Source: Rhodocyclales bacterium | GTDB lineage: Bacteria > Pseudomonadota > Gammaproteobacteria > Burkholderiales > Rhodocyclaceae | NCBI GenBank assembly: GCA_016192435.1 | Contig: JACPUD010000126.1 | Location: forward strand, 1 to 64,000 | DNA: 64,000 bases | Direction of reading: 5' to 3' | In this document: positions 21,357 to 32,227 of the stretch, one piece after another | Position numbering within the stretch: position 1 is the first letter of the stretch | Layout of the letters: each line of letters opens with the position of its first letter | Notes under the pieces: generated by a model | Databases searched by the model: none | Seen by the model: the letters and a program-made list of their open reading frames with translations, nothing else | Told to the model about the DNA's origin: nothing | Position numbers and translations under genes: made by a program

Positions 21357-21483
21357 GCCATCCTAATCCCGCCGACTGCAGTCAGTCCAACGAAGCCATC
21401 CTGTCTACTGAAGCCACCATGCCTTCGTAAGCCGGTCCTGCGGTCGCCGTGACACATCTGCGGGCAGACCGCCCAGCGGGGCA

Positions 21484-22386
21484 TCAGGCGGGAAACACCC
21501 CGGTCGAAAGATAGCGGTCGCCGCGATCGCAGACAATGCTGACGATCACCGCATTCTCCGCCTGGGCGGCGATGCGCAAGGCGACCGCCAGCGAGCCGCC
21601 CGATGAAATTCCCGCGAATATGCCTTCCTCGCGCGCCAGCCGCCGCGTCATTTCCTCGGCTTGGCCCTGGCTCACGTTTTCGACCTGATCGACGCGCGAA
21701 CGATCGAAGATTTTCGGCAAATAGGCCTCCGGCCACTTGCGGATGCCGGGAATCTGCGAACCTTCCTCGGGCTGGCAGCCGACGATGCGGATCGCCGGGT
21801 TCATTTCCTTGAAGTAGCGCGAGCAGCCCATGATTGTGCCGGTGGTGCCCATGCTGGAGACGAAGTGGGTAATGCGGCCTCCGGTATCGCGCCAGATCTC
21901 GGGACCGGTGGCTTCGTAATGCGCCAGCGGATTGTCGGGATTGGCGAACTGGTCGAGTACGATGCCCTTGCCATCCGCCACCATTTTCTCGGCCAGATCG
22001 CGGGCGGCTTCCATGCCGCCAGCCTTGGGCGTCAGCACCAGTTCGGCGCCGTAGGCGCGCATGGTCTGGCAGCGTTCGACGCTCTGGTTCTCCGGCATGA
22101 TCAGGATCATGCGGTAGCCGCGCATCGCCGCCGCCATCGCCAGCGCGATCCCGGTGTTGCCCGAGGTGGCCTCGATCAGGGTATCGCCCGGCTTGATGCG
22201 GCCGCGCGCCTCGGCATGAGTGATCATCGACAGCGCTGGCCGGTCCTTGACCGAACCGGCCGGATTGTTGCCTTCCAGCTTGGCCAGGATCACGTTGTTG
22301 CGCCGGGCATTGTCGGCACCGGGCAAGCGCTTGAGTTGCACCAGCGGCGTATTGCCGACGAAATCTTCGAGCGATCGGTAGTTCAT
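21484..22386 (-). CDS. cysM: Cysteine synthase B
   Basis: 300 residues from ATG 22386, which overlaps the hldD stop in ATGA form; another in-frame ATG at 22398 is less likely. Fold type II PLP enzyme: the PLP lysine is in [12 protein letters not shown] (about residue 44), and the substrate loop is [30 protein letters not shown] binds the PLP phosphate. Family-specific [15 protein letters not shown] identifies CysM and not CysK. It makes cysteine from O-acetylserine and sulfide or thiosulfate. It is the last gene of the long minus-strand block. Confidence 0.95.
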   Translation of the reverse strand: MNYRSLEDFVGNTPLVQLKRLPGADNARRNNVILAKLEGNNPAGSVKDRPALSMITHAEARGRIKPGDTLIEATSGNTGIALAMAAAMRGYRMILIMPENQSVERCQTMRAYGAELVLTPKAGGMEAARDLAEKMVADGKGIVLDQFANPDNPLAHYEATGPEIWRDTGGRITHFVSSMGTTGTIMGCSRYFKEMNPAIRIVGCQPEEGSQIPGIRKWPEAYLPKIFDRSRVDQVENVSQGQAEEMTRRLAREEGIFAGISSGGSLAVALRIAAQAENAVIVSIVCDRGDRYLSTGVFPA

Positions 22387-23369
22387 TTCGCGAGCCATTT
22401 CACATAGTCTGCCACACCCTCTTCGACGGTGGCGAAGCTTTCCTGATAACCGGCTGCGCGCAATTGCCCGAGATCGGCCTCGGTAAAGCTCTGGTACTTG
22501 CCTTTCAATGCATCCGGAAAGGGAATGTATTCGATGATGCCCTGCGCCACCAGTTCGGCCACCGACTGGGCCGGCTTGCCTTCCAGCGCGCGGCAGGCAT
22601 TTACGGTGGCGGCGGCCAGCTCGTTGAAGCTCTGCGCGCGGCCGGTGCCGAGATTGAAAATGCCCGATGCCCGGCTTTCGAGGAAATCCATGTTGACCTT
22701 GACCACGTCCCCGACATACACGAAATCGCGCCGCTGCTCGCCGTTGCCGTAGCCGCCGTAGCCTTCGAACAGCTTGACCTTGCCCTCGGCCCGGTACTGG
22801 TTGAAGTGGTGGAAGGCCACCGAGGCCATGCGTCCCTTATGCTGTTCGCGTGGGCCATAAACGTTGAAATAGCGGAAGCCGGCCACCTGGGAGTCGGCGT
22901 TGGCGAGGCGGCGACGCACCACCTGATCGAAGAGGAATTTCGAATAGCCATAGACATTGAGCGGCGCCTCGAACTCGCGTTCCTCGCGGAATACGCCGCC
23001 GCCACCATAAACGGAAGCCGAAGAGGCATACAGCAGCGGCATCTCCTGCTCGGCGCAGAAATCCAGCAGGGACAGCGAGAAGCGGTAATTGTTGGCCATC
23101 ATGTAGCGGCCATCGGTTTCCATGGTGTCCGAGCACGCGCCTTCGTGCAGGATGGCCTCGACGCCGCCGTCGAGCTGGCCGTTCTCCACCAGTTCGAGGA
23201 ACTCGTGCTTATCGAGGTAGTCGGCGATCTCGCAGTCGGTGAGGTTGAGAAACTTGTCGGCGCGCGTCAGGTTGTCGACGGCGATGATGTCCGTGACGCC
23301 ACGCTCGTTGAGCGCCTTGACCAGATTTGCGCCGATAAAACCGGCTGCACCAGTGACTACGTAGTACAT
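22383..23369 (-). CDS. hldD: ADP-L-glycero-D-manno-heptose 6-epimerase
   Basis: 328 residues. The Rossmann signature is [22 protein letters not shown], followed by DNLTRADKF typical of HldD. The catalytic residues are in SSASVYGGG and [10 protein letters not shown] (YxxxK), and [23 protein letters not shown] is the HldD-specific segment. It converts ADP-D-glycero- to ADP-L-glycero-manno-heptose for the LPS inner core. It lies 13 bases after the hldE kinase gene in the same operon, and its stop overlaps the cysM start. Confidence 0.96.
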   Translation of the reverse strand: MYYVVTGAAGFIGANLVKALNERGVTDIIAVDNLTRADKFLNLTDCEIADYLDKHEFLELVENGQLDGGVEAILHEGACSDTMETDGRYMMANNYRFSLSLLDFCAEQEMPLLYASSASVYGGGGVFREEREFEAPLNVYGYSKFLFDQVVRRRLANADSQVAGFRYFNVYGPREQHKGRMASVAFHHFNQYRAEGKVKLFEGYGGYGNGEQRRDFVYVGDVVKVNMDFLESRASGIFNLGTGRAQSFNELAAATVNACRALEGKPAQSVAELVAQGIIEYIPFPDALKGKYQSFTEADLGQLRAAGYQESFATVEEGVADYVKWLAK

Positions 23370-23382
23370 GGAATTTCCTAAG

Positions 23383-24315
23383 CTAGTTGAGCAGCTTCAA
23401 TTCATCGAGAGAGCACGTCGCCGTGCCCAATTTGCCGACCACGATGCCGGCGGCGAGATTGGCCTGACGCATGGACTGCGGCAGGGACAGGCCGCTGCCC
23501 AGCATCACCGCCAGCGTCGCAATCACCGTGTCTCCGGCGCCGCTGACATCATAGACCTCGCGCGCCACGGCGGCCTCATGGGCCACAGCGCCGGCCGAAA
23601 ACAGCGTCATGCCTTCCTCGCTGCGGGTCACCAGCAAGGCTTCCAGCCGCAATTCCTCGCGCAGGCGCGTGGCCTTGCGTTCAAGTTCGGCATCGTCTTT
23701 CCAGCGACCGACGACCTGACGCATCTCGGACCGGTTCGGCGTCAGCAGCGTGGCGCCGCTATAACGGGCGTAGTCCTCACCCTTCGGATCGACCAGCACC
23801 TGCTTGCCGGCGGCACCGGCCAGGGCGATCATTTGCGTGATGTGGGCGAGACCGCCCTTGCCGTAATCGGACAGGATCACCACGTCGCAGTCAGTCAAAC
23901 GCGATTTGAAATCCGCTAGCTTGGCCTGCAGCACTTCGTGATCCGGCGAGTTTTCGAAATCGATGCGCAGCAGTTGCTGCTGGCGGCCGATCACGCGCAG
24001 CTTGACCGTGGTGCTGAGCTTGGCGTCCTCGTGCAGGCTGCATTCGATGCCGGAGTCATTCATCAGGCGCGCCAGACTCTGTCCCGCCTCGTCGGCGCCG
24101 ACCACCGACAACAGAGCAACGCGCGCGCCCAGGGCGGCGCAGTTGCGTGCCACGTTGGCGGCGCCGCCCGGGCGCTCTTCGACGCGCTCGACCTTGACCA
24201 CCGGCACCGGCGCTTCAGGCGAAATGCGCGAGACCTCGCCGAACCAGTAGCGGTCAAGCATGACGTCGCCGACCACCAGGATGCGGGTGTTGGAAGTGTC
24301 AGGAACCAAGTTCAC
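23383..24315 (-). CDS. hldE: D-glycero-beta-D-manno-heptose-7-phosphate kinase (HldE N-domain type)
   Basis: 310 residues if the GTG at 24315, overlapping the ugd stop (GTGA), is the start; a TTG at 24309 is an alternative. It is a PfkB-family kinase: [29 protein letters not shown], then [29 protein letters not shown] and the ATP/anion-hole motif [16 protein letters not shown]. It phosphorylates heptose-7-phosphate at C1 for LPS core synthesis. Only the kinase half of E. coli HldE is present (rfaE domain I); the adenylyltransferase domain must be encoded elsewhere. Confidence 0.93.
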   Translation of the reverse strand: MNLVPDTSNTRILVVGDVMLDRYWFGEVSRISPEAPVPVVKVERVEERPGGAANVARNCAALGARVALLSVVGADEAGQSLARLMNDSGIECSLHEDAKLSTTVKLRVIGRQQQLLRIDFENSPDHEVLQAKLADFKSRLTDCDVVILSDYGKGGLAHITQMIALAGAAGKQVLVDPKGEDYARYSGATLLTPNRSEMRQVVGRWKDDAELERKATRLREELRLEALLVTRSEEGMTLFSAGAVAHEAAVAREVYDVSGAGDTVIATLAVMLGSGLSLPQSMRQANLAAGIVVGKLGTATCSLDELKLLN

Positions 24316-25634
24316 AGGCGGCCGATCGCGAAGTATTCCAATCCGGCCTTGCGCGGCGTCGCCGGATCGTAGAGATTGCGGCCGTCGAAAATCACCGGCG
24401 TCTTCAGCTTGGCCTTGATCGCCGCGAAGTCGGGGCTGCGGAATTCCTTCCACTCGGTGACGATGGCCAGCGCATCGGCGCCGTCGAGCGCCTCCATCGG
24501 CGATGCGGCATAGCGGATGCGCGGATTGTCGCCGAGGATGCGCCGGGCTTCGTGCACTGCCACCGGGTCATAGGCGCAGACCGCTGCGCCGCGCGCCAGC
24601 AACTCCTCGATCAGCACCAGGCTCGGCGCCTCGCGCATGTCATCGGTATTGGGCTTGAAGGCCAGGCCCCAGAGGGCGAAGGTCTTGCCGTCGAGATCCT
24701 TGCCCAGGCGCGCGGTGATCTTGTGCCCCAGCACGCCCTTCTGCATCTGGTTGGCCGCCTCGACCGCCTGCAGTACCTGCAACTCCTGCCCGGCATCCTG
24801 CGCGGTGCGGATCAGTGCCTGCACGTCCTTGGGAAAGCAGGAACCGCCGTAGCCGACGCCCGGATACAGGAAATGAAAACCGATGCGCGGATCGGCGCCG
24901 ATGCCCTTCCTGACCAGTTCGATGTCGGCACCGAGCTTTTCGGCCAGATTGGCGAGTTCGTTCATGAAGCTGATGCGGGTCGCCAGCATGGCGTTGGCGG
25001 CGTACTTGGTCAGCTCGGCGCTCTTTACGTCCATCAGGATCAGGCGTTCATGATTGCGCTGGAAGGGTGCGTAAAGCTCCCGCATCAGGGCTATCGCCCG
25101 CTCGTCGTCGGCACCGACGACAATGCGGTCGGGCTTCATGAAGTCGTCGACCGCCGCACCTTCCTTGAGGAACTCCGGATTGGAAACCACGCTGAAGTCG
25201 ATCTTGGCGCCACGCGCCGCGAGCTCTTCGGCGATCGCCGCGCGCACCTTGTCGGCGGTACCCACCGGGACCGTGGACTTGTCCACCACGACCTTGTAGC
25301 CGTCCATGTAGCGTCCGACATTGCCCGCGGCGGCGACCACGTATTGCAGGTCGGCGGAGCCGTCCTCGTCGGGCGGCGTGCCGACGGCAATAAACTGCAG
25401 CACGCCGTGGGCCACCGCGGCTTCGATATCGGTGGTGAAGCGCAGGCGTCCGGCCGCTTCGTTCCTCCTCACCATGGCTTCCAGGCCGGGTTCGTAGATC
25501 GGTATGCCGCCTTCGTTGAGGGTGCGGATTTTCGCCGCGTCGAGATCGAGGCAGAGCACGTCGTTGCCTACGTCTGCCAGGCAGGTGCCGGAGACCAGGC
25601 CGACGTAACCGGTGCCGATGACGGTGATCTTCAT
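24312..25634 (-). CDS. ugd: UDP-glucose 6-dehydrogenase
   Basis: 440 residues. The NAD-binding N-terminus is [25 protein letters not shown]. The middle has [17 protein letters not shown] and [24 protein letters not shown]. The catalytic cysteine is in [17 protein letters not shown], and the C-terminal domain shows [20 protein letters not shown]. It oxidises UDP-glucose to UDP-glucuronate for capsule, exopolysaccharide or LPS modification. It follows lapB by 9 bases and overlaps the hldE start, consistent with one envelope-polysaccharide operon. Confidence 0.96.
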   Translation of the reverse strand: MKITVIGTGYVGLVSGTCLADVGNDVLCLDLDAAKIRTLNEGGIPIYEPGLEAMVRRNEAAGRLRFTTDIEAAVAHGVLQFIAVGTPPDEDGSADLQYVVAAAGNVGRYMDGYKVVVDKSTVPVGTADKVRAAIAEELAARGAKIDFSVVSNPEFLKEGAAVDDFMKPDRIVVGADDERAIALMRELYAPFQRNHERLILMDVKSAELTKYAANAMLATRISFMNELANLAEKLGADIELVRKGIGADPRIGFHFLYPGVGYGGSCFPKDVQALIRTAQDAGQELQVLQAVEAANQMQKGVLGHKITARLGKDLDGKTFALWGLAFKPNTDDMREAPSLVLIEELLARGAAVCAYDPVAVHEARRILGDNPRIRYAASPMEALDGADALAIVTEWKEFRSPDFAAIKAKLKTPVIFDGRNLYDPATPRKAGLEYFAIGRL

Positions 25635-25643
25635 GGAGTTCCT

Positions 25644-26855
25644 CTACAAGGTAATGTCGAATTCTTCGGTGCGCCGGGGCGGGTAGGTTTCCCAACCGCC
25701 GCAGCCGGGGCAGCGCCAGTAGAACTGCCGCGCCTTGAAGCCGCAGGCATCGCAACGATAGCGCGCGACGCGTCGGGTGTGATTGTGGATCAGGTTCTTG
25801 ATCAGTTCCAGGTCAGGGCGGCGCTCGGGCGGCACCACCAGGATTTGCGCTTCAAGCAGTTTGTCGAGCCCGAGCAGCGTCGGATTGCGCCGCAATTCGT
25901 CGCGCACCAGCGTATAGGCGGCTTCGGCACCGTCGTTGTCGAGCGTCGCGCGAAACACCGCGTCGAGCAGGTCGAGCGAGGGATGTCGTTCCAGCCAGCC
26001 GCGCAGCAGTTGCACGCCCTGTTCGCGACGCCCGGCCTGGATATGGGCGGTCATGAGCTTTTCCGCGGCCAGCGCGAGATACACCGGATTCTGCTGCTCG
26101 ATGCGCTTCCAGTGCTCGATCGCCGCGTTTACCTCACCCCGGCCAGCGCCGTCCCCGGGGACACCGCTTTGCATGACTTTTACTGCCAGCTCGCCCAGCA
26201 GCAAATTGGCGCGCACGCACTTGCGGTTGGCGACCAGTGCATCTTCGAGCAGTCGGCGCGCTTCGTCGTGGCGATCGTGAAGCATTTCATTGGCGGCCAT
26301 CTCGCAACGAAACTCGGCGATTTCCTTGTGCCAGAGATGATCCGAATGGTTGGGCATGGCATCGCAAATGGCGATTGCCTTGGCCCATTCCTTTTCCTGC
26401 TGGTAGATTTCCAGCAGGTTCTTCAGCGCCTCCTCGTCGCGGTCCGTGCCGCGCAATTTGACGAAGATGTCCTCGGCGCGATCCAGCAGTCCGGCCTTGA
26501 GATAGTCCTGGCCGAGTTCCGACAGTGCGTGCAGGCGCTGCGCCGCCGACAATCCGTCGCGTTCGATCAGGTTCTGATGCACGCGGATGGCGCGGTCGGT
26601 CTCGCCGCGGCGGCGAAACAGGTTGCCCAGCGCGAAGTGCAGTTCGATGGTTTCCGGATCGACGCGCGCCGCCTCGATGAAGGCTTCGATGGCCTGGTCC
26701 GGCTGTTCGTTGAGCAGGAAATTCAGGCCCTTGAAATAGGACCGCGGCAGGGCACGCGATTCTTTGAGAAGTTGCCGGATATCGATGCGCGCCGCCACCC
26801 AGCCGAGAACGAAAAACGCTGGCAGGACCAGCAGCCACCAGAGTTCGATTTCCAT
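25644..26855 (-). CDS. lapB: LPS assembly regulator LapB (TPR and rubredoxin-type zinc protein)
   Basis: 403 residues, a little longer than E. coli LapB (389). An N-terminal membrane anchor (LWWLLVLPAFFVLGWVAA) is followed by RSYFKGLNFLLNEQPDQAIE and TPR repeats. The C-terminal zinc-binding rubredoxin-like motif is YRCDACGFKARQFYWRCPGCGGWETYPP. LapB recruits LpxC to FtsH and so limits LPS synthesis. A 14-15 residue Gly-rich stretch near residues 230-245 (VMQSGVPGDGAGRGE), with a DNA palindrome inside it, interrupts the TPR region and looks like an in-frame insertion. The gene lies 4 bases after lapA. Confidence 0.93.
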   Translation of the reverse strand: MEIELWWLLVLPAFFVLGWVAARIDIRQLLKESRALPRSYFKGLNFLLNEQPDQAIEAFIEAARVDPETIELHFALGNLFRRRGETDRAIRVHQNLIERDGLSAAQRLHALSELGQDYLKAGLLDRAEDIFVKLRGTDRDEEALKNLLEIYQQEKEWAKAIAICDAMPNHSDHLWHKEIAEFRCEMAANEMLHDRHDEARRLLEDALVANRKCVRANLLLGELAVKVMQSGVPGDGAGRGEVNAAIEHWKRIEQQNPVYLALAAEKLMTAHIQAGRREQGVQLLRGWLERHPSLDLLDAVFRATLDNDGAEAAYTLVRDELRRNPTLLGLDKLLEAQILVVPPERRPDLELIKNLIHNHTRRVARYRCDACGFKARQFYWRCPGCGGWETYPPRRTEEFDITL

Positions 26856-26859
26856 GGGG

Positions 26860-27102
26860 CTACCGCGGCTCGCGCGAGGAAGTGCGGTCGGGGTGCAGGA
26901 ATACGCCCAGCGCCGCGGTCAGCCCGACCGCCACGCCGATGGCGAATACCGTGAGGATCACCAGCGAAATCGGCGCCGTCCAGGACTGCTCGAGAAAGAA
27001 GCGCAATTCCATCGGGCCGCTGTTCTTGATCGCCAGTCCGAACAGCCCGACGAAGACCACGATACGCAACAGCCAGACAAGAAGCTTGAGCAGGGTGGTC
27101 AC
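26860..27102 (-). CDS. lapA: LapA-family inner-membrane protein
   Basis: 80 residues from a GTG at 27102. There are two hydrophobic helices: LLKLLVWLLRIVVFVGLFGLAIKN, then the LapA-type polar turn KNSGPMELRFFL, then ISLVILTVFAIGVAVGLTAAL. A basic C-terminal tail (HPDRTSSREPR) faces the cytosol. LapA (YciS) binds LapB and takes part in control of LpxC proteolysis. It sits 4 bases before lapB, the conserved order after ihfB. Confidence 0.85.
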   Translation of the reverse strand: MTTLLKLLVWLLRIVVFVGLFGLAIKNSGPMELRFFLEQSWTAPISLVILTVFAIGVAVGLTAALGVFLHPDRTSSREPR

Positions 27103-27123
27103 AATAGAATTCTGAAAGTCAGC

Positions 27124-27149
27124 AAAACGGCACCCTGGTCAGGGTGCCG
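27124..27149 (-). terminator. Hairpin between ihfB and lapA
   Basis: Perfect 10-base arms CGGCACCCTG and CAGGGTGCCG with a 2-base loop as drawn (the loop opens to 4 if the top pair melts). On the minus strand it is followed by four T. It lies about 22 bases past the ihfB stop, so it probably ends most rpsA-ihfB transcripts before lapA. Confidence 0.7.
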
Positions 27150-27170
27150 CTCTGATGCGAGCTACGCGGC

Positions 27171-27455
27171 TCATGGCCGATAATCGACCCGTTCCCGTAG
27201 TTCCTTGCCGGCCTTGAAATGGGGCACGTACTTTTCAGGTACCTGCACCTTGTCGCCCGACTTCGGATTACGACCTACGCGTGGTGGCCGATAGTTCAGC
27301 GCAAAGCTGCCGAAGCCGCGGATCTCGATGCGGTCACTGCGCACCAGCGCCGCAGTGAGGGCATCGAGGATCATCTTGACGGCATAGTCGGCATCCTTCG
27401 CCACGAGCTGGGGAAAACGCTCCGCCAGCCGGGCGATGAGTTCCGATTTTGTCAT
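27171..27455 (-). CDS. ihfB: Integration host factor subunit beta
   Basis: 94 residues, standard length. It starts [15 protein letters not shown], has [21 protein letters not shown] with the proline in the intercalating arm, and ends [21 protein letters not shown]-beta pairs with IHF-alpha to bend DNA at sequence-specific sites. It follows rpsA by 12 bases, the usual rpsA-ihfB operon of proteobacteria. Confidence 0.96.
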   Translation of the reverse strand: MTKSELIARLAERFPQLVAKDADYAVKMILDALTAALVRSDRIEIRGFGSFALNYRPPRVGRNPKSGDKVQVPEKYVPHFKAGKELRERVDYRP

Positions 27456-27467
27456 AAGGTCGGATTG

Positions 27468-29180
27468 TTATGACTGCTGGTTGAGTTTGGCCTTGAGCAG
27501 CGCGCCCAGATTGGTCGTGCCGCTGCTGGCTGAACTGCTGTCCGATGCAAGCTTCTGCATCGCCTGGCTCTGTTCTACCTGATCCTTGGCCTTGATCGAC
27601 AGATTGATCGAGCGCGTCTTGCGATCGACATTGACGATCATGGTTTCGATCACATCGCCGACCTTCAGATGCTGGGTCAGGTCTTCGATGCGCTCGCGGG
27701 AGAACTCGGAAACGCGCAGATAGCCTTCGACCTCGGAACCCAGATCCACCACCGCACCGCGCTGGTCGACGCTGGTCACCGTGCCGGACACCAGGCTGTT
27801 CTTGTCATGAGTCGCAACGAAACTGGTGAAGGGATCGCCATCGAGCTGCTTGACGCCGAGCGAAATGCGCTCTTTCTCGACATCGATGGACAGCACCACG
27901 GCCTCGACTTCATCGCCCTTCTTGAAGTTCTGCTTGGCTTCCTCGCCGGTGGCCGACCAGGACAGGTCGGACAGGTGCACCAGGCCGTCGATGCCGCCAG
28001 GCAGGCCGATGAAGATGCCGAAGTCGGTGATCGACTTGATGGCGCCGCGGACCTTGTCGCCCTTCTTGTGGTTCATCGCGAAATCGTCCCACGGGTTCGC
28101 CATGCACTGCTTCATGCCGAGCGAAATGCGGCGACGGTCTTCGTCGATCTCGAGGATCATCACTTCGACTTCGTCGCCCAATTGGACAACCTTGGTCGGG
28201 TGGATGTTCTTGTTGGTCCAGTCCATTTCGGAGACGTGCACCAGGCCTTCGATGCCCTGCTCGATCTCGACGAACGAACCGTAGTCGGTCAGGTTGGTGA
28301 CCTTGCCGAACAGGCGCGTGCCCTGCGGGTAACGGCGGGCGATTCCCACCCACGGATCTTCGCCCAGCTGCTTCATGCCGAGGCTGACGCGGTTCTTTTC
28401 CTGGTCGAACTTGAGCACCTTGGCGGTGACCTCGTCGCCGACGTTGAGCACTTCCGACGGGTGACGCACGCGGCGCCAGGCCAGGTCGGTGATGTGCAGC
28501 AGGCCGTCGATGCCGCCGAGGTCGACGAATGCGCCGTAGTCGGTGATGTTCTTGACGATGCCCTTGATGACGGTGCCTTCCTGCAGGTTTTCCAGCAACT
28601 TCTGGCGCTCTTCACCCATGCTGGCTTCAAGCACGGCGCGGCGCGACACCACCACGTTATTGCGCTTGCGGTCGAGCTTGATGACCTTGAATTCGTATTC
28701 CTTGCCTTCGAAGGGCGTGGTGTCCTTGACCGGACGGGTATCGACCAGCGAGCCGGGGAGGAAGGCACGGATGCCATTGACCATGACGGTCAGGCCGCCC
28801 TTGACCTTGCCGGTGATCAGACCCTTGACCAGGGCGCCGTCGACCATGGCCTTGTCGAGATCGTTCCAGGCGGCGATGCGCTTGGCTTTCTCGCGGCTCA
28901 AACGCGTGGCGCCGTAGCCGTCTTCGAGCATCTCGATCGCCACCAGGACGAAATCGCCCGGCTTGGCTTCGATTTCGCCACGCTCGTTGTGGAATTCCTC
29001 GACGGGAATCATGGATTCGGACTTGAGACCCGCATTGACGACCACGAAATTCTGGTCGATGCGAACAACTTCGGCCGTGATGACTTCACCGGCACGCATT
29101 TCCTGGCGCTGGAGGCTTTCCTCGAACAGGGCGGCAAAGCTCTCCATGGGTGAAGCTTCGGCAATAGCAGCAGTAGACAT
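27468..29180 (-). CDS. rpsA: 30S ribosomal protein S1
   Basis: 570 residues from ATG 29180; a start 30 bases further upstream is in frame but the N-terminus matches betaproteobacterial S1 from here ([17 protein letters not shown]). There are six S1 domains: two atypical N-terminal ribosome-binding ones, then four RNA-binding repeats, each with the signature D(Y/F)G(A/S/I)F(V/I) and GLLH/GLVH. S1 recruits mRNAs lacking strong ribosome sites. Upstream is the aroA/cmk gene and downstream ihfB, as in the classic cmk-rpsA-ihfB cluster. Confidence 0.97.
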   Translation of the reverse strand: MSTAAIAEASPMESFAALFEESLQRQEMRAGEVITAEVVRIDQNFVVVNAGLKSESMIPVEEFHNERGEIEAKPGDFVLVAIEMLEDGYGATRLSREKAKRIAAWNDLDKAMVDGALVKGLITGKVKGGLTVMVNGIRAFLPGSLVDTRPVKDTTPFEGKEYEFKVIKLDRKRNNVVVSRRAVLEASMGEERQKLLENLQEGTVIKGIVKNITDYGAFVDLGGIDGLLHITDLAWRRVRHPSEVLNVGDEVTAKVLKFDQEKNRVSLGMKQLGEDPWVGIARRYPQGTRLFGKVTNLTDYGSFVEIEQGIEGLVHVSEMDWTNKNIHPTKVVQLGDEVEVMILEIDEDRRRISLGMKQCMANPWDDFAMNHKKGDKVRGAIKSITDFGIFIGLPGGIDGLVHLSDLSWSATGEEAKQNFKKGDEVEAVVLSIDVEKERISLGVKQLDGDPFTSFVATHDKNSLVSGTVTSVDQRGAVVDLGSEVEGYLRVSEFSRERIEDLTQHLKVGDVIETMIVNVDRKTRSINLSIKAKDQVEQSQAMQKLASDSSSASSGTTNLGALLKAKLNQQS

Positions 29181-29311
29181 TGAGTGGGGGACCTTACGGA
29201 TGTTTGTCACCGGGGTGACGGGTTGGTTAATTTTCGCCGCAGCGACCGGGCGGCCGTTGCGACACCGTTACTGTGTTGCTTTACTGGTATGACATTTTCC
29301 TAATACCTGAA

Positions 29312-31249
29312 TCACAGCGGCGACCGCTGCACGATCGTCATTACGGCTGCCACTGCCGCTTCGATGTTCATCTCGGTGGTATCCACCAGATCCGCATCGT
29401 CGCAATGCCGGAGGGGCGCCACGCTGCGTTGGGCATCGCGCGCATCCCGCTCCTGCAAATCTTGCAAAAGGGCGTGCATGTTAGCAGGCATCCCCTTTGC
29501 GATCAACTGTTTATAGCGTCTTTCTGCACGTGCCTGGGCCGAGGCGGTAAGAAACACCTTGGCGCCGGCCGTGGGAAACACCACGGAGCCCATGTCGCGG
29601 CCGTCCGCCACCAGGCCCGGGAAGCGGCGGTAGGCGCGCTGGCGGGCCAGCAGCGCGGCGCGCACGGCCGGCAAAGCCGCGACTTTCGAGGCGCCCGCCG
29701 AGATTTCCTCGGTACGGATGGCGTCCGTCACGTCGTCATTCGCGAGCAGGATGCGGCCGCCGGAGAAACTGGCGGGCAGGCCGGCCGCCAGCGTCGCGAC
29801 GCCGGCCTCGTCATCCAGCGCCAGGCCGGCGCGCAGCGCTGCGAGAGCAGTCAGGCGATACAGCGAGCCGCTGTCGAGGTAGTGATAGCCGAGGGCTGCG
29901 GCGACACGCTCGGCCACCGTGCCCTTGCCCGAAGCCGAGGGGCCGTCGATGGCGATCACCGGCGCGGTAATTTCGGCCAGGGCGTCGAAATAGTCGGGAA
30001 AGGTCTTGTTCACGCAGGCGGGGTCGTTGATGGTGAGCGGCACGCCGCCGAGCGCCGCCAGCGCGAAGCACATCGCCATGCGATGGTCGTCGTAGGTGTC
30101 GATAGCGCAGTGAGGCACAAGAGTTGGCGCTGGGGTGACGGCGATGAAGTCGGCGCCCTCCTCCACGGTCGCCCCGAGTTTCCGCAATTCGGTCGCCATC
30201 GCCGCGATGCGGTCGGTTTCCTTGACGCGCCAGGAGCCGATGTTGCGCAGCAGGCAGCGGCCGTCGGCGAACAGCGCCGCAACGGCCAGCGTCATCGCCG
30301 CATCGGGAATGTGGTTCAGATCGAGATCGAATGCCTTGAGTTTCCCGCATGCAGGCGCCCGTGCTTCGATATGCTGCTCGCCCCATTCGATGCGCGCACC
30401 CATCACCGCCAAGGCTTCGGCGAAACGCACGTCGCCCTGGATGCTGTCGCGGCCGACGCCTTCGACCCGCACCGGTCCGCCGCCAATCGCGCCGGCGGCG
30501 AGAAAATAGGATGCAGCCGAGGCGTCCCCTTCGACATGCAGCAAGCCCGGACTGCGATAGCTTTGCCCGGCGGGAATACTGAACCGTTCCCAGCCCTGCC
30601 GCTCGACCTGGACGCCAAAGCGAGCCATCAGGTTCAGCGTGATCTCGATGTAGGGCCGCGATATCAGCTCGGTGGTCATCTCAATCACCACCGCCTCGCC
30701 GGTCAGCGGCAGGGCCATCAGCAGTGCGGTAAGGAACTGCGAGGAGACGTCGCCGCGCAGACGGATCGGCGCGGCGAGTTGCACGCGCGCCGGATGAATG
30801 GCCAGCGGCGGGAAGCCGGGCGTGCCGCTGTAACGGATATCGGCACCGATTTGCAGCAGGCCATCGACCAGATCGCCGATCGGCCGCTCATGCATGCGTG
30901 GCACGCCGGACAGGCGGTAGTGTCCTTCCGACAGCGCCAGCGCCGCGGTCAGTGGGCGGATCGCGGTGCCGGCATTGCCCATGAACAGATCCGCGTCCTT
31001 GACCGGGAATACCCCGTCGCAGCCTTCGACGCGCCAGGCGCCGCCGCCCAGCGCCGTCACGCCAACGCCAACTCTTTGCAGCGCCGCCAGCATCACGCGC
31101 GTGTCATCGGAATCCAGCAGATCGCGAATTTCGGTGCTGCCCTTTGCCAAGGCCGCCAGCAGCAGCATGCGATTTGAAATGCTCTTCGACCCGGGCAGGC
31201 GCACGCATCCCGAGGCAGACCGCAAGGGCGGAAGATTCAGGCTTTCCAT
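29312..31249 (-). CDS. aroA-cmk: Fused 3-phosphoshikimate 1-carboxyvinyltransferase / cytidylate kinase
   Basis: One uninterrupted frame of 645 residues from ATG 31249 (TGATG junction with tyrA). Residues 1-425 are EPSP synthase: [66 protein letters not shown]-type segment ([16 protein letters not shown]) and the usual C-terminus [11 protein letters not shown]. Immediately after, [22 protein letters not shown] is the cytidylate kinase Walker A, followed by [21 protein letters not shown] and the C-terminal RDARDAQR lid. No stop lies between the domains. AroA makes EPSP in chorismate synthesis; Cmk phosphorylates CMP/dCMP. A GTG inside the junction could also give free Cmk. Confidence 0.92.
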   Translation of the reverse strand: MESLNLPPLRSASGCVRLPGSKSISNRMLLLAALAKGSTEIRDLLDSDDTRVMLAALQRVGVGVTALGGGAWRVEGCDGVFPVKDADLFMGNAGTAIRPLTAALALSEGHYRLSGVPRMHERPIGDLVDGLLQIGADIRYSGTPGFPPLAIHPARVQLAAPIRLRGDVSSQFLTALLMALPLTGEAVVIEMTTELISRPYIEITLNLMARFGVQVERQGWERFSIPAGQSYRSPGLLHVEGDASAASYFLAAGAIGGGPVRVEGVGRDSIQGDVRFAEALAVMGARIEWGEQHIEARAPACGKLKAFDLDLNHIPDAAMTLAVAALFADGRCLLRNIGSWRVKETDRIAAMATELRKLGATVEEGADFIAVTPAPTLVPHCAIDTYDDHRMAMCFALAALGGVPLTINDPACVNKTFPDYFDALAEITAPVIAIDGPSASGKGTVAERVAAALGYHYLDSGSLYRLTALAALRAGLALDDEAGVATLAAGLPASFSGGRILLANDDVTDAIRTEEISAGASKVAALPAVRAALLARQRAYRRFPGLVADGRDMGSVVFPTAGAKVFLTASAQARAERRYKQLIAKGMPANMHALLQDLQERDARDAQRSVAPLRHCDDADLVDTTEMNIEAAVAAVMTIVQRSPL

Positions 31250-32142
31250 CACTCCCCCGGCGGCAACAGGGAATCGAGCCAGGCGTCGCGCCTTGCCCGC
31301 GCAGTCGAAAACAGTTCCTCCAGCCCCTCCGCATCGGCGGCAGCCAGGAGTACCCGCGTGCGCATCAGTTCGGCCATGTAGGCATCGAGTTCGAGCAGCA
31401 GGGCCTGGCGATTGGCGACGCAGATGTCGCGCCACATCTCCGGATGACTGCTGGCGATGCGCGTGAAATCGCGAAAACCGCCGGCAGCGAAACCGAACAG
31501 CTGATCCGAATTGGGGCGCTGGGCAAAATCATGCACCAGGGCGAAGGCCAGCAGGTGCGGCAAGTGGCTGACGGCCGCGAACACGCGGTCATGTTCCGCG
31601 GGGGCGAGTTGCGACACCTTCGCGCCGCAAAGCTCCCAGACCGTGCGCACGGCCTGCACGTCGTCGGCCGAGTTCTCGGGCAGAGGTGTCAGCACCACTC
31701 GCTTGTCGAGGTAGAGATCCGCCTGCGCTGCTGCGACGCCGCTCTTCTCGGCGCCGGCGATCGGATGGCCGGGAACGAATTGCCCAATCTTGTCGCCGAG
31801 TGCAGCGCGTGCCGCGGCGACCACATCCGACTTGGTGCTGCCGCCGTCGGTGACGATGGTGTGCGGCCGCAGATGGGGCGCCAGCGCCTCCATCACCGCC
31901 GGCATCTGGCCTACCGGCATGCCGAGCAGCACCAGGTCGGCACCGTCGAGCGCAGACGCCCAGTCGGACGCGATTGCATCGATCACGCCAAGCCGCAGCG
32001 CCTGCTCCAGCGGCGCGCGCGTGCGTCCCATGCCCACGACCTGCAAGTCCCGCCGTAGCGCCAGCGCCGACTGCTTGAGTGCGAGCGCGAACGAGCCGCC
32101 GATCAGCCCGACGCCGCAGATGACAAGTTTGCTTTGCGCCAT
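31249..32142 (-). CDS. tyrA: Prephenate dehydrogenase
   Basis: 297 residues. Rossmann motif [19 protein letters not shown], then [31 protein letters not shown] and [19 protein letters not shown] (the conserved HPIAG substrate loop), followed by [12 protein letters not shown] and [21 protein letters not shown]. It oxidatively decarboxylates prephenate (or arogenate) to the tyrosine precursor. No chorismate mutase domain is attached; that activity sits in pheA. Its stop overlaps the aroA start by one base. Confidence 0.95.
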   Translation of the reverse strand: MAQSKLVICGVGLIGGSFALALKQSALALRRDLQVVGMGRTRAPLEQALRLGVIDAIASDWASALDGADLVLLGMPVGQMPAVMEALAPHLRPHTIVTDGGSTKSDVVAAARAALGDKIGQFVPGHPIAGAEKSGVAAAQADLYLDKRVVLTPLPENSADDVQAVRTVWELCGAKVSQLAPAEHDRVFAAVSHLPHLLAFALVHDFAQRPNSDQLFGFAAGGFRDFTRIASSHPEMWRDICVANRQALLLELDAYMAELMRTRVLLAAADAEGLEELFSTARARRDAWLDSLLPPGE

Positions 32143-32163
32143 TCAGTCCCCCCCCGAAAACGC

Positions 32164-32227
32164 CGCCATGCGGCGTTCTCCCCCCAGGGGGCGATGAAAC
32201 GCTTGGGGCGGCCCGGCGCGTTTCATC
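32164..32227. repeat. Two inverted repeats between hisC and tyrA
   Basis: The 83-base gap holds two palindromes. AACGCCGC-CAT-GCGGCGTT lies at about 32158-32176. GATGAAACGC at 32193-32202 pairs with GCGTTTCATC at 32218-32227, which reaches into the hisC stop codon, around a GC-rich 15-base loop. Similar GATGAAACGC-containing repeats are common between betaproteobacterial genes. They may reduce read-through from hisC into tyrA. Confidence 0.5.

Noticed and set aside
24552-26954. Very long plus-strand open frame opposite ugd/lapB
   Set aside because: It is antisense to two clear genes with strong family motifs; long antisense frames are common in GC-rich DNA and this one has no recognisable protein features.
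29312-29970. Cytidylate kinase as a separate gene
   Set aside because: No stop codon separates it from aroA and there is no clear ribosome site before the GTG at the junction, so a fusion is the simpler reading; an internal start remains possible.
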